Assembly: GCF_041379765.1 (NCBI RefSeq)
Contig: NZ_CP166919.1
Location: 496,001-560,000 of the forward strand
Origin: Thalassotalea sp. Sam97
Lineage (GTDB): Bacteria > Pseudomonadota > Gammaproteobacteria > Enterobacterales > Alteromonadaceae
DNA length: 64,000 nt
Reading direction: 5' to 3'
The notes beneath the pieces are model-generated. The model was not told the origin of the DNA and searched no databases. It was given only the letters and a program-made list of their open reading frames with translations. Of the stretch, positions 10,075 through 19,680 are shown piece after piece; within the stretch, counting starts at the first letter, position 1; the number at the start of each line of letters is the position of its first letter. A program made the position numbers and the translations under genes.

Positions 10075-10443
10075 ATTACACTCCAATTAATAAGGCTTTG
10101 AAAAAAGGGGCGCTATGGTACCCATTTACCCACCAGTTTTCACCCTTTATTTCATGTGTTGCGGATAATTGCTCAAAAAGCCAACTCTGTAGAATTCTTC
10201 TGACTTACAGCGCAGTGATGAACAGTGTAAATGGGTTGTGTAGTAAGCATAGAATCTATTTAAAAATCTTCATCTATATTTCAGAAATAGCTCTTGTAAA
10301 GTGGTTAAAAAACTGTCAGATTGAACTTATGGTTAGGTTAAATTAACAAGGAGGCTAAGGATAATCTTTGCGTTTATCAGATGATGCTCTGCCATAAAGG
10401 TACTCAGCATTGCGTAAACATTAATACAGCTGTAGGACACAAT
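10075..10443. other. divergent intergenic region rapA/phoH-like
   Basis: 369 bp that must carry the promoters of rapA (minus) and the PhoH-like gene (plus). A small plus-strand open frame (10098-10346) lacks a ribosome site and family features and is not called. An AAGGAGG at about 10350 is too far from any start codon to assign. Confidence 0.5.
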
Positions 10444-11829
10444 ATGACCGAAAAAAAAACCATCTATGTATTAGATACAAACATTCTTTTACATGAACCT
10501 TTCGCTTTTCTTTCCTTTGACGAGCATGAAGTCGTTATACCAATGACGGTACTTGAAGAGCTCGACAGCATTAAAGATAGAAACAAAGACGTAAGTCGTG
10601 ATGCACGTGTTGCCATCAGAGCACTTGAAGATATCTTCAAGGATGCCTCCCCAGAGCAAGTGTTGGCCGGCGTTGAGTTACCAAATAACAACAACCAACA
10701 ACAACAGCAAGCCGGAACTCTATCGATTTTTAACGATTTTGATTTAGAGCAACATCAAGGCGGCCTGTCACACAATGTCAACGATAACCGTATTATTGGT
10801 ACCGCTTTGCACTTGCAACAACAATGTAAAGATAAAAAAGTGGTATTGGTCACCAAAGATATCAATATGCGCTTAAAGGGCAAAGGCGCAGGTGTTGCTT
10901 TTGTTGAAGATTATCGTACCGACCAATTAGTCGATGATATTAAATTTTTAACTAAGGGTTACCATAAATTTAAAGGTGACTTTTGGCAGCAAGTGCAAGA
11001 ATGTGAAAGCGAAACCGATGGTCGCTATACCCAACATTTTCTTGACAAAGATCTGGTCCCTACGGCTTTTATTAATGAATACTTAATTGATGAAGAAAAA
11101 ACCTTTGCCGGTAAAATCGTCGATATACAAGACGATAAATTGGTAGTCCAAGATTTGGGCTACGAACGTTTGATGGGGCGCAGCGCATGGGGTATCCACC
11201 CGAAAAATATCTATCAAGGGATGGCGTTTGATTCATTACTCGATCCTAACATTGACCTCGTTATCCTGACGGGCCCTGCAGGTTGTGGTAAGACACTTTT
11301 AGCTCTTGCGAGTGCTCTTGAAAGCGTCGTTGAGCGAGGTCAGTACGAGAAAATTATTGTCACCCGCTCGACTCCAGAAATAGCAGAATCAATTGGCTTT
11401 TTACCGGGCACAGAAGAAGAGAAAATGGCGCCTTGGTTAGCATCTATAACCGACTCTTTAGAGGTGTTGCACAAGCAAGATGAAAGTATGCATGGTTCGA
11501 TGAACTATATTATGGAAAAAGCCAATATTCAGTTTAAATCGGTTAACTTTATGCGTGGTCGTAGCTTGCAAAATGCTTATGTTATTTTGGATGAATGCCA
11601 AAACTTAACGGCAGCTCAATTAAAAACCATTATTACCCGTTGCGGTGAAGGAACTAAATTAATTTGCGCAGGCAACTTGGCACAAATTGATAGTAATTAC
11701 CTAACGGCATTAACTTCTGGCTTAACGTATATTGTCGAGCGTTTTAAGGATTATTCGGGAAGCACCACAGTTAACTTAAACGGTGTTGTACGTAGCTCGT
11801 TAGCATCATTTGCCGAAGAGAATTTATAA
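10444..11829 (+). CDS. PIN domain-PhoH family ATPase (YlaK-type)
   Basis: Two-domain protein: an N-terminal PIN nuclease domain (about 1-150; VLDTNILLHEP with the first catalytic aspartate D11, later acidic sites in NDNRIIGTAL and VTKDINMR) and a C-terminal PhoH ATPase (about 250-460; Walker A GPAGCGKT near residue 280, Walker B ILDECQ). PIN-PhoH proteins are associated with RNA unwinding and cleavage; the cellular substrate is not known from sequence. I chose the ATG at 10444 (461 aa) because the PIN domain begins at once and AGGAC lies just upstream; an in-frame ATG at 10381 would add 21 atypical residues. Followed by a terminator-like hairpin. Confidence 0.92.
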   Translation: MTEKKTIYVLDTNILLHEPFAFLSFDEHEVVIPMTVLEELDSIKDRNKDVSRDARVAIRALEDIFKDASPEQVLAGVELPNNNNQQQQQAGTLSIFNDFDLEQHQGGLSHNVNDNRIIGTALHLQQQCKDKKVVLVTKDINMRLKGKGAGVAFVEDYRTDQLVDDIKFLTKGYHKFKGDFWQQVQECESETDGRYTQHFLDKDLVPTAFINEYLIDEEKTFAGKIVDIQDDKLVVQDLGYERLMGRSAWGIHPKNIYQGMAFDSLLDPNIDLVILTGPAGCGKTLLALASALESVVERGQYEKIIVTRSTPEIAESIGFLPGTEEEKMAPWLASITDSLEVLHKQDESMHGSMNYIMEKANIQFKSVNFMRGRSLQNAYVILDECQNLTAAQLKTIITRCGEGTKLICAGNLAQIDSNYLTALTSGLTYIVERFKDYSGSTTVNLNGVVRSSLASFAEENL

Positions 11830-12243
11830 CTCTTAAGTCACATTTAAAGCCAGATAGCCATGTTGAAATTTCGCGCTCACATTGCGCGCGATAGCGGCAT
11901 GGTTTTCTGGTTTTTTGTTTCAAGTATCTTTTCAATTTATGCCATACCTAGGCAAATCTAGGTGAGTCTTGTTGTGTCGATTTAACTGTGCTTTGTTCAG
12001 TAATAATATCCTTTCATTCTGCTAAAGCTCTGCAGTCAGTATTTCTTGTCACCTTGGTGCGGTTTACTTTTTCTTTACACATCGGTCCAGTTGATGCATT
12101 ATTCAAACATGTGTTTTAATTGGTGGTTTTAATTGTGGGTTTAAATTATGAACTATAGTAAAACTAAACTCGTAACAATGAATAGTGAACAACACCAGCA
12201 GCAAACAATAATAACTTTGAATTAATAGCATTAGGAGGCCGTC
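11830..12243. other. intergenic region phoH-like/acyl-CoA dehydrogenase
   Basis: 414 bp. The first part holds the terminator of the PhoH-like gene (11850-11916). The rest is AT-rich and must hold the acyl-CoA dehydrogenase promoter. A small inverted repeat around CCTAGGCAAATCTAGG lies near 11945. AGGAGG, directly before the GTG at 12244, fixes the downstream start. Confidence 0.5.
11850..11916 (+). terminator. rho-independent terminator after PhoH-like gene
   Basis: Long imperfect hairpin: outer arms CCAGATAGCCATG and CATGGTTTTCTGG pair with two mismatches, and an inner GC-rich stem (TCGCGC / GCGCGA) is followed after the outer arm by a run of six T. Confidence 0.7.
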
Positions 12244-14022
12244 GTGGCTGAGTTTCAAGTACCATTACAAGATATGAACTTTTTGCTTTATGATGTTTTT
12301 GAGGCCGATAAAATGTGGGCAGAAATGCCTGCGCTGGCAGACAATATTGATAAAGATACTGCTGATGCCATCTTGCAAGAATGTGCAAAAATTTGTCAGC
12401 AAGTAATTGCGCCGATTTCCCGGCAAGGTGATGAAGTAGGAGTACAGTGGCATGATGCTAAGGTAACTACGCCTCCAGGTTACAAACAAGCCTTTGAGAC
12501 TTACGCCGAAGGTGGCTGGGTAGGTCTTGGTGGCGATGTTAATTTTGGCGGTATGGGCATGCCGAAAATGCTTACGGCGTTGCAAGAAGAAATGGTCTGC
12601 GCGGCCGATATGGCATTTTCTTTATATCCGGGGTTAACTGCGGGGGCTTGTTTGCTGTTGGCCAAACACGGTAGTGAAGATCTTAAAAATACCTATTTAC
12701 CGCGTATGTACAGTGGTGAATGGGCGGGGACCATGTGCCTTACTGAAGCCCATGCTGGTACCGATCTGGGTATGATCCGCACTAAGGCTGTGGCTAGTGG
12801 CGATGGCAGTTACACACTATCTGGTTCTAAGATATTCATCACTGGCGGTGAACAAGATCTAACCGACAATATTATTCATTTGGTGTTAGCTAAACTGCCT
12901 GATGCGCCGGCTGGTTCGAAAGGCATTTCGCTGTTCTTAGTGCCTAAATTTAAAGTTAATAGCGACGGTAGCTTAGGCGAACGCAATGGCGTTGAATGTG
13001 GCAGTATTGAGCACAAAATGGGTATCCATGCGTCAGCAACATGTGTGTTAAATTTTGATGAAGCTGAAGGCTACTTAGTTGGTGAGGCCAATCAAGGTTT
13101 GGCTTGTATGTTTACTATGATGAACTATGAGCGAATTGGTGTCGGTATTCAGGGCTTAGGTGCAGGTGAACGCTCCTATCAAAATGCACTTGAGTATGCA
13201 AAAGAACGCATTCAAGGTCGCAGTTTAACTGGTACTAAACAAGCAGATAAAGCCGCTGATTCATTAATGGTTCACGGTGATGTGCGTCGTATGTTGCTTA
13301 ACATGAAAGCCCTTAATGAAGGTAACCGCGCGTTAGCTATGTACATTTCGAAGCAACTTGATTTAAGTACCTATGCAGAAGGGGCTATGCAGCATCATGG
13401 TGAGATGCTAACAGCGCTTATGACTCCGCTTGCTAAAGCATTTTTTACCGATATCGGCTTAGAAAATACAGTTGCAGGTCAACAAGTTTTTGGTGGTCAT
13501 GGTTATATTCGCGAGTGGGGTCAAGAGCAATTAGTCAGAGATTGTCGTATTGCCCAGATATATGAAGGCACAAATGGCGTCCAAGCAATGGATCTTATCG
13601 GCCGCAAGCTTGCCGCAAATGGTGGTGAATTCATGCAAGCTTTTGGCAAAGAAGTACAGCTATTTATTCAGGATAATCAAACCCCTGAAATGACAGAGTT
13701 TGTCGAGCCGTTAGCAAATGCGGTTGCTGACTTTAGCGAGTTAACGCAAAAAGTATTAATGGGCGCACAAAAAAATCCTGAATACTTGGGAACTGCCGCC
13801 AATGACTATTTGCACGTATTTGGTTACACCTCGCTTGCTTATATGTGGGCGATGATGGCCAAAGCGTCGTTAGCAAAATCCAGTGAAAGTGATTTCTATC
13901 AGGCGAAACTTATTACCGCGCGCTACTTCTTCGCTCGCATACTGCCGCGTCGTCACTCTTTATCAGCATCGGCCTTATCAAAGCCAGAGCTTCTGTTTGA
14001 TTTGCCAGACGAACTGTTTTAA
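12244..14022 (+). CDS. acyl-CoA dehydrogenase (large, DmdC-like subfamily)
   Basis: FAD-dependent alpha,beta-dehydrogenation of an acyl-CoA. The 592-aa length, with an extra N-terminal helix block and a C-terminal extension, places it in the long subfamily that includes 3-methylmercaptopropionyl-CoA dehydrogenase (DmdC) and fatty acyl-CoA dehydrogenases. Motifs: MCLTEAHAGTDLG and KIFITGGEQD (FAD/substrate loops), MMNYERIGVGIQGLG, and QQVFGGHGYIREWGQEQLVRDCRIAQIYEGTNGVQ split across the C-terminal domain. The start is GTG, eight bases after a strong AGGAGG. No beta-oxidation partners are adjacent, so substrate (fatty acid or DMSP-derived) cannot be assigned. Monocistronic with its own terminator. 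Confidence 0.9.
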   Translation: MAEFQVPLQDMNFLLYDVFEADKMWAEMPALADNIDKDTADAILQECAKICQQVIAPISRQGDEVGVQWHDAKVTTPPGYKQAFETYAEGGWVGLGGDVNFGGMGMPKMLTALQEEMVCAADMAFSLYPGLTAGACLLLAKHGSEDLKNTYLPRMYSGEWAGTMCLTEAHAGTDLGMIRTKAVASGDGSYTLSGSKIFITGGEQDLTDNIIHLVLAKLPDAPAGSKGISLFLVPKFKVNSDGSLGERNGVECGSIEHKMGIHASATCVLNFDEAEGYLVGEANQGLACMFTMMNYERIGVGIQGLGAGERSYQNALEYAKERIQGRSLTGTKQADKAADSLMVHGDVRRMLLNMKALNEGNRALAMYISKQLDLSTYAEGAMQHHGEMLTALMTPLAKAFFTDIGLENTVAGQQVFGGHGYIREWGQEQLVRDCRIAQIYEGTNGVQAMDLIGRKLAANGGEFMQAFGKEVQLFIQDNQTPEMTEFVEPLANAVADFSELTQKVLMGAQKNPEYLGTAANDYLHVFGYTSLAYMWAMMAKASLAKSSESDFYQAKLITARYFFARILPRRHSLSASALSKPELLFDLPDELF

Positions 14023-14332
14023 ATATTATATCGTTTAACTAAAAACCGATGCTTAGCATCGGTTTTTAGTTTTTAAGCAGTTGATTAATCTGCTTTGTTT
14101 AGCCAAGTCTTAGCTAATTCGCTATCCTATGTTCAGCGACTTATACAAGGGAGTGTTTTGGTTCGCTCGATTTGTTGGTGTTTTATTGCATTAATGCTGA
14201 CAATTGTTGTCTACACTTAGTAGGCAATTGTATAATGTTCGGCTCAGTTACAATTGTAAACAGTATTAACGTATAACTTGGTTTACTATCGCGAAAATAG
14301 CAGAAATTTTAACCTACCCTTAAGTTCAAAAG
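14023..14332. other. intergenic region before response regulator
   Basis: 310 bp holding the acyl-CoA dehydrogenase terminator (14041-14067) and then AT-rich sequence expected to carry the response-regulator promoter. No clear ribosome site precedes 14333. Confidence 0.45.
14041..14067 (+). terminator. rho-independent terminator after acyl-CoA dehydrogenase
   Basis: Perfect hairpin AAAAACCGATGC / GCATCGGTTTTT with a short TTA loop, ending in T-rich sequence 19 bp after the stop codon. Confidence 0.85.
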
Positions 14333-15058
14333 ATGAGCAAAGAATTTAAACCTGTGAGTGAGTTTTCATCCATCATGATTGTGGAAGATGATAAGGTATT
14401 ATCGTCTTTGCTTAAATCATTTTTGGAAAAGTCATCGCACGTGGTGCATCAAGTATTCCGTGGCGATCAAGCTGTGCGCAGCCAAATTAAAATTCAGCCG
14501 GATTTAATTATCTTAGATATCGCTCTGCCAGGAAAAGATGGTTATAAAGTCTGCCATGAAATGCGTTCAACCTATTCCGGACCTATTCTATTTTTAACAT
14601 CGAGTGCCAGTGAGGCTGAGCAGCTTGCTGCCTTTAACGTTGGTGCGGACGATTATCTGGTAAAGCCGTGCAGTCCTCAGTTAATTTTGGCGCACATTGA
14701 AGCTCTGTTACGACGCACGAAAAATAAATCTCCAGCTGGCTCTCGGCAAAAGCTAACCGTTGGTGAGATCACCTTAATTCCAAGTGAGCAACGTTGTGAA
14801 GTAAACGGGCAACAAATATCCTTAAGCGTTTTCGAGTTTGAGCTATTGAGTTTGCTTATGTTCAATGCGGGTAAAGTGTTAACCCGAGACGATATTTATA
14901 AGCTATTGCTTGGCCGTGAATACGATGGCTCAGAACGTTCTGTCGATGTCCGTTTATCTCGCCTGCGCGATAAACTAGTCAGTCAAGGTGTTGAAAAAAC
15001 CCAAATTAAAACCATTTGGGGGAAAGGCTATTTGTTATCGGCAGGTGATGAACACTGA
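14333..15058 (+). CDS. OmpR/PhoB-family response regulator (orphan)
   Basis: Two-component response regulator of 241 aa. Receiver domain (about 14-125): acidic pair D19-D20 (IVEDDKV), phospho-acceptor D62 (IILDIALPG), conserved LTSS and K in DYLVKPCSP. C-terminal winged helix (about 140-238) with FEFELLSLLM, DVRLSRLRDK and IWGKGYLL. No sensor kinase gene is adjacent, so input and targets are unknown. The annotated ATG lacks a clear Shine-Dalgarno; a start closer to MIVEDD is possible. Followed by a strong terminator. Confidence 0.9.
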   Translation: MSKEFKPVSEFSSIMIVEDDKVLSSLLKSFLEKSSHVVHQVFRGDQAVRSQIKIQPDLIILDIALPGKDGYKVCHEMRSTYSGPILFLTSSASEAEQLAAFNVGADDYLVKPCSPQLILAHIEALLRRTKNKSPAGSRQKLTVGEITLIPSEQRCEVNGQQISLSVFEFELLSLLMFNAGKVLTRDDIYKLLLGREYDGSERSVDVRLSRLRDKLVSQGVEKTQIKTIWGKGYLLSAGDEH

Positions 15059-15104
15059 TTTAGTTGTGTAGACTGTATTTATTCTAAACATACTAACATT
15101 TGAT

Positions 15105-15130
15105 AAAACCGAGGCTTAAGCCTCGGTTTT
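15105..15130 (+). terminator. rho-independent terminator after response regulator
   Basis: Near-perfect palindrome AAAACCGAGGC / GCCTCGGTTTT with a TTAA centre, T-rich tail. Confidence 0.85.
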
Positions 15131-15300
15131 GCTTTGTAGCATGGTAGCTTTTAGCCGAAATGACAGCCAAGAGATATGGTTTGCAAGGTTATTCATTTGA
15201 ATCGTCGCGATTGTCTTTTATTGATAATAATTTAGCGAAATTATCGTATGGTTATATAGTTAAATAATTGTGAACTAGATATTTGTGATGGGCTTAACGT

Positions 15301-15708
15301 ATGGCAAGAAGAAAACGCGACGGTATGGAAGAAGAAGCTGGTGTTGATATGACTCCCATGCTCGACATTGTATTTATTATGTTGATCTTTTTCATTGTGA
15401 CAACCTCGTTTGTTAAGGAGCAAGGCTTAGATTTGCAACGCCCAGAGTCAGCACAAAAGAAATCGGATAATAAAAACCCTTCTATTTTAATTAAAGTCGA
15501 TAGCGTTGGTACCATCACCATTAATAATCGAGTGACAGATGTTGAGCGGATAAGTGCAAACTTAGAGTTTTTGTTAGCGGATATTAGTGTGTCAAATATA
15601 TTACTGACTGCAGATGAAGATACTAAGCATGAAACAATCGTGGCGATTATGGATCAGATAAAAGATATTGACGGCTTACGGGTATCGGTGATAACCAAGT
15701 CTGATTAG
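15301..15708 (+). CDS. ExbD/TolR-family biopolymer transport protein (orphan)
   Basis: Small inner-membrane protein of proton-driven TonB/Tol-type motors. The 135-aa sequence has a short cytoplasmic basic/acidic N terminus, one transmembrane helix (about 20-41) containing the protonatable aspartate in MTPMLDIVFIMLIFF, and a periplasmic domain. ExbD works with ExbB and usually TonB, and those genes are normally adjacent; none is here. A large TonB-dependent receptor lies close by on the other strand, but a functional link is speculation. Confidence 0.9.
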   Translation: MARRKRDGMEEEAGVDMTPMLDIVFIMLIFFIVTTSFVKEQGLDLQRPESAQKKSDNKNPSILIKVDSVGTITINNRVTDVERISANLEFLLADISVSNILLTADEDTKHETIVAIMDQIKDIDGLRVSVITKSD

Positions 15709-15773
15709 CGTTTTTAGGTAACGCTAAAGTGCCTCTAAATGACGAGAGAATACAGAAAACGCTTTTGATACAG

Positions 15774-16022
15774 TTAGTGCTGCTGATTATTCAGCGCATC
15801 AAGGTCTTTGTTTAACGTAACCAGCACAGTTACTGATAAAGCTAAGGCGATTATAGTGTTTAGGGCGTAATCGTAATGAACGCAGACAAGTTCGATTAAT
15901 TCAAGCATATGCCAAAGGCAAGTGGTTAAACCAAACATCAACAAGAACAACGCCGTGCTGTATGTATAAGGAGAGCGATCGAAGCGAGAGCTTTCTTCTT
16001 GTCTTAGTTTCTTAAACAACAT
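15774..16022 (-). CDS. small two-helix membrane protein of unknown function
   Basis: 82 aa, not recognised as a known family. After a basic N terminus (MLFKKLRQEESSRFDRSP) there are two hydrophobic segments (about 22-45 and 52-70) and a polar tail. A good ribosome site (AAGGAAC) lies six bases before the ATG, supporting expression. It follows the TonB-dependent receptor on the same strand but is separated from it by a terminator. Confidence 0.6.
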   Translation of the reverse strand: MLFKKLRQEESSRFDRSPYTYSTALFLLMFGLTTCLWHMLELIELVCVHYDYALNTIIALALSVTVLVTLNKDLDALNNQQH

Positions 16023-16085
16023 TACCAGTTCCTTGGGTAAATAGAAGTTAACGAGACATGATTGCCATTGTTATTCAGTAGATAC

Positions 16086-16114
16086 AAAAAGCGAAGACAT
16101 TGTCTTCGCTTTTT
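16086..16114 (-). terminator. rho-independent terminator after TonB-dependent receptor
   Basis: Symmetric hairpin AAAAAGCGAAGAC / GTCTTCGCTTTTT, able to act on both strands, 20 bp after the receptor stop codon. Confidence 0.85.
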
Positions 16115-16133
16115 GATTTATATACTAATTGGC

Positions 16134-18746
16134 TTAGAACTTCAACGAGGCTTTAACGAAGAAGTAGCGACCCATTGTATCGTATGAGTAAGGGTCAGTA
16201 TTCGCGTCGTTATTACCTGTGTAGTAAGGCGCTGCTTTATCAAGTAAGTTGTTAACACCACCTGAGAAGGTTACGTTCTCGCTGTAGTGATAAGCACCGT
16301 TTAAGTCATGATAAATCACTGTGCCAGTAGCTGGAGCTAAACACTTCGAGGCATCAGCTAAACACTTGAAGCTGTCCATACCTGAGATGTAACGTGCTTT
16401 ATAGCCAGCATCCCAGTTTGAACCACGAGCATTGATGTTCAGGTTTGATTTGAATTCAGCGTAACCACCGATACCACTAGTGATGATGCCTACGTAGTCG
16501 ATAGCATCGCCAGTTGTTTGTTGTTCAAACTCGTTTAACCATGTTGTATCAAGGCTTGCATTCCAGTCTAGACCTGCCGCTTCAAAGCTGTATGCAATGT
16601 TTAAGTCAACACCAGAGCTGTTTTCTGCACCAATGTTTTGTAATTGGTTGTTGAAGCTGATGCGACCTGTGTTATCCATCGATAAGTTCGCAGACTTACA
16701 CAATGCAGTTTCTTGGTTAATTAGCGAGCCGTTAGCCGCTAAACACTGATCTGCAATGTATTGTGAATCAACTTCAGCAATCGCGTTTTCGATTTGAATA
16801 TCGAAGTAGTCTGCAGTGATTGATAAACCGTCAAACCACTCTGGCTCGTATACTACACCTAGAGTGAAGGTTTCCGCTTCTTCAGGTGTTAGGTCTTGGT
16901 TACCACCAACAGTTACAATCGCTTGTTCTTGATCTGTTGCTGGGTGAACAACTTGGTCAAATGATGGTGATGCACCACCGAATAGCTCGCCAACTGACGG
17001 TGCACGGAATGCCGTCGATGCTACTGAACGAACCATTAGTTCATCGTTTACTTTCCACGTTAAACCAAGTTTCCAAGTTGCATCGCTACCAAAAGTAGAG
17101 TAGTCAAATGCACGAACAGCAGTGCTGATTTCGATGTTATCAGCAAATGCAACGTCTTCTAAAACAGGGATAGCAAGCTCTAAGTACGCTTCGTTTACGT
17201 CGTACTCACCAGCTGTTGGCTCTTGTTTTGGATCGTTAGCCATACCTTGGGCAGTTAGTGAATCTGGTGTGTACCATGCTTTTTCAGTACGTGATTCGAT
17301 ACCCGCTGCAAAACCAATGTAACCAGCTGGTACTTCCATTAGCTCACCGCTCAATGACGCTGCGATGTTAAGCATTTCGCTACCGCCGCTGTTGATTTCG
17401 GTGTATACGTACTCACCCATAGTCTCTGGCAACCAAGAAGCTTGCTCCATTGGGTTGAATGTACCCGCTTGGATATCTTGCTGAATTAGACCCATGTTGT
17501 GTAGGTTAGCAACTGAATCTACAGAGTCGTTACGACCAAACGTGATCGATGCATCCCATGACCAACCGTTATCGAACTCGCCTTGTAAACCAGAAGAAAC
17601 ACGCACTGTATCTACTGCTTGAGCGAATTTACGAGGACCAGTATCGGCCATACGACGACCATAAGCGATATCATCACCGTAGCTGATGCCACTGTCGATT
17701 AGTGAGTCACCCATCCAATCTTCATAAGTGAAGTTGAACCATACAGGTTGTGGTGCCATTTGTTGTTTTGACCAACGCTTAGAGTACATCATTTCAGTGA
17801 AGAACATGGTGTAATCAGACACTTCATACGTACCAACACCTGTTACGTTTAACTTCTTCATTGGTGTGTATAAGAAGCTTTCAGGGTTGTAGTTGTACTT
17901 GTCAGTAGCTGTGAAGTCTTTCCAAGTGCCGTCAGCAGCACCTTGTAAGCTTTTCGCATCATCACCTTTACCAGACCAAATATGACCGTAAGGCGTGTAG
18001 CTAGAACCACCACATACTAATTGAATGTTACCTTCGTCATCTTTTGACTCTGTGTAATCACATTGGCTACCGTCACGATCAGCCATGCCAACAGAACCAC
18101 GATCTACGTATGATAGACCAACAACGGCGTTACCTTTATCGAATGAGCCACCTAGAGTGATGTCTAAGCCCATTTCTTCACCGTCAGCTTCACCTGACAT
18201 ACCGCCGTTAACGTTTACTTCAAAACCTTCGTAATCGCGTTTTAGGATGATGTTAACAACACCCGCAACAGCATCTGAACCGTAAACAGCAGAAGCACCA
18301 TCTTTTAGCACTTCAACACGTTGGATCATTGATACAGGGATAGTGTTCAAATCAACAGTCGATGCAGCACCAGTACCAGAGTTGATCATACGACGACCGT
18401 TAACCAATACTAGGGTACGGCTAGAACCTAAACCACGTAGGTTGATGCTGGCATTACCGCCTGAGCCGTTGTTGATGCCTGGATTGGTCATTGCACCGCT
18501 AGCAGCAGTGGTTTTTTGTAGTACTTGGTCGATCGATGTTGCACCAGACTGTAGAATTTGCTCTGCACCGATAACGGTTACAGGGCTTGCAGTTTCCATG
18601 TCCGCACGTTTGATGCGTGAACCCGTAACTTGAATTCGTTCTACATCTTTTGCACCTTCTTCGGCTTTTGCATTTTGTGCAAAGGCAGCCGTTGTCGCTG
18701 CAGCACTAAACATAAGTGCTTTTGTAATTGCGTTTTTGTTAAACAT
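16134..18746 (-). CDS. TonB-dependent outer-membrane receptor
   Basis: Outer-membrane gated barrel of about 870 aa for active uptake of an unidentified ligand. Signal peptide about residues 1-28 (cleaved near NAKA/EEG), a TonB-box-like segment DVERIQVTGSRI, plug domain (about 45-160; INLRGLGSSRTLVLVNGRR, VEVLKDGASAVYGSDAVAGVVNI split across it) and a barrel ending in the aromatic VKASLKF typical of BAM substrates. The style matches the large peptide/carbohydrate receptors common in marine Alteromonadales. The ATG at 18746 follows AGGAGT and begins a standard signal peptide; an upstream in-frame start at 18776 is less likely. Confidence 0.92.
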   Translation of the reverse strand: MFNKNAITKALMFSAAATTAAFAQNAKAEEGAKDVERIQVTGSRIKRADMETASPVTVIGAEQILQSGATSIDQVLQKTTAASGAMTNPGINNGSGGNASINLRGLGSSRTLVLVNGRRMINSGTGAASTVDLNTIPVSMIQRVEVLKDGASAVYGSDAVAGVVNIILKRDYEGFEVNVNGGMSGEADGEEMGLDITLGGSFDKGNAVVGLSYVDRGSVGMADRDGSQCDYTESKDDEGNIQLVCGGSSYTPYGHIWSGKGDDAKSLQGAADGTWKDFTATDKYNYNPESFLYTPMKKLNVTGVGTYEVSDYTMFFTEMMYSKRWSKQQMAPQPVWFNFTYEDWMGDSLIDSGISYGDDIAYGRRMADTGPRKFAQAVDTVRVSSGLQGEFDNGWSWDASITFGRNDSVDSVANLHNMGLIQQDIQAGTFNPMEQASWLPETMGEYVYTEINSGGSEMLNIAASLSGELMEVPAGYIGFAAGIESRTEKAWYTPDSLTAQGMANDPKQEPTAGEYDVNEAYLELAIPVLEDVAFADNIEISTAVRAFDYSTFGSDATWKLGLTWKVNDELMVRSVASTAFRAPSVGELFGGASPSFDQVVHPATDQEQAIVTVGGNQDLTPEEAETFTLGVVYEPEWFDGLSITADYFDIQIENAIAEVDSQYIADQCLAANGSLINQETALCKSANLSMDNTGRISFNNQLQNIGAENSSGVDLNIAYSFEAAGLDWNASLDTTWLNEFEQQTTGDAIDYVGIITSGIGGYAEFKSNLNINARGSNWDAGYKARYISGMDSFKCLADASKCLAPATGTVIYHDLNGAYHYSENVTFSGGVNNLLDKAAPYYTGNNDANTDPYSYDTMGRYFFVKASLKF

Positions 18747-19219
18747 TTTTACTCCTGGATTTTTCAGTGAGGACAATGGAAATTATTCTTGTATTTGTCC
18801 ATGACATCCCTTCATATTAGGGGAATCTAGGGAGCGAGGAGAACAACATGTAACACATAGTTAAGGAGTGTAAACGGAGTGTCTACTATGTTAATTGTGT
18901 GTTTTATTGTTGTGCTCTTTGTGTTCTTATTTGGTTGTGGATATGTGTCTGTCGAGTGATTTAGCCTCTTTAGGCCAAATTAGGGGAGATTGGCTAATGA
19001 TAAATGAGCGACTTAGGCGAAAGCAAGTGTGTGCATTTATTAGACTATTTTGGTTGCGCTATATCTATTTAGCTATATCCATCGCAACACTGTCATAAAA
19101 GATCGCCATAGTATAAATGGCGTTATTTTTATAGCCTTGCTTTTAGATTTTTGTGCCATTGGCCATTAAAACAAAGCCCGCACAGTGAGCGGGCTTTGTG
19201 ATATATAGAAATTTACTAT
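18747..19219. other. intergenic region TonB receptor/ccmE
   Basis: 473 bp. It holds the receptor promoter and, at the other end, the ccmE terminator. A plus-strand hairpin CGCCAT/ATGGCG with a T-rich tail lies at about 19104-19130, but no convincing plus-strand gene precedes it (the frame 18895-19098 starts with TTG and has no ribosome site). Confidence 0.5.
19171..19201 (-). terminator. rho-independent terminator after ccmE
   Basis: Arms ACAAAGCCCGC (19171-19181) and GCGGGCTTTGT (19189-19199) pair perfectly; on the minus strand the stem is followed by a T-rich stretch. It ends the ccmABCDE operon. Confidence 0.85.
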
Positions 19220-19678
19220 TTAATAGCTTGGCTTTTTGTGATGTTTACCGACAGCCTCTGCGACTTCTTTTGGCATGTATTCTTCATCATGTTTCGCTAA
19301 CACCTCACTGGCTTCCAATACCGTTGGTTCGATTAAAATTCCTTGAGCGACGATACCTTGGCCTTCTCTAAATAGATCTGGCAGAATACCATCGTATTTA
19401 ACGGTGATCATTGGGCCGGTATCAATCAGTTTAAATGCGACCTTTAAGCTTTCGGCGTCGCGTTCTACACTACCATTAACGACTAGACCGCCAACACGGA
19501 TGCGTTGACCAACCACCGGCTTTTCACCGGTTTTTTCCTTGCCTTGGACAATTTCACTTGGGGTGAAGAATAAATCAATGTTGGTGCTTAATGCATACAG
19601 TGATAAACCTGCAACAATAGCAATACCTACAATAATGGTCGTTACTATCGTTAATCTCTTTTTACGACGAGGATTCAT
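19220..19678 (-). CDS. ccmE: periplasmic haem chaperone CcmE
   Basis: Receives haem covalently and transiently from CcmC and hands it to CcmF/H for attachment to apocytochrome c. 152 aa: basic N terminus, one membrane anchor (about 10-30), OB-fold periplasmic domain. The haem-binding histidine H130 and Y134 are seen in VLAKHDEEYMP, at the same numbers as the E. coli protein. Last gene of the minus-strand ccmABCDE operon. Confidence 0.97.
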   Translation of the reverse strand: MNPRRKKRLTIVTTIIVGIAIVAGLSLYALSTNIDLFFTPSEIVQGKEKTGEKPVVGQRIRVGGLVVNGSVERDAESLKVAFKLIDTGPMITVKYDGILPDLFREGQGIVAQGILIEPTVLEASEVLAKHDEEYMPKEVAEAVGKHHKKPSY

Positions 19679-19680
19679 AA

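Noticed and set aside
10098..10346. 82-aa frame between rapA and the PhoH-like gene
   Set aside because: No ribosome site; lies where two divergent promoters are needed.
18895..19098. 67-aa plus-strand frame before a small hairpin
   Set aside because: Starts with TTG, has no ribosome site, and composition looks non-coding.
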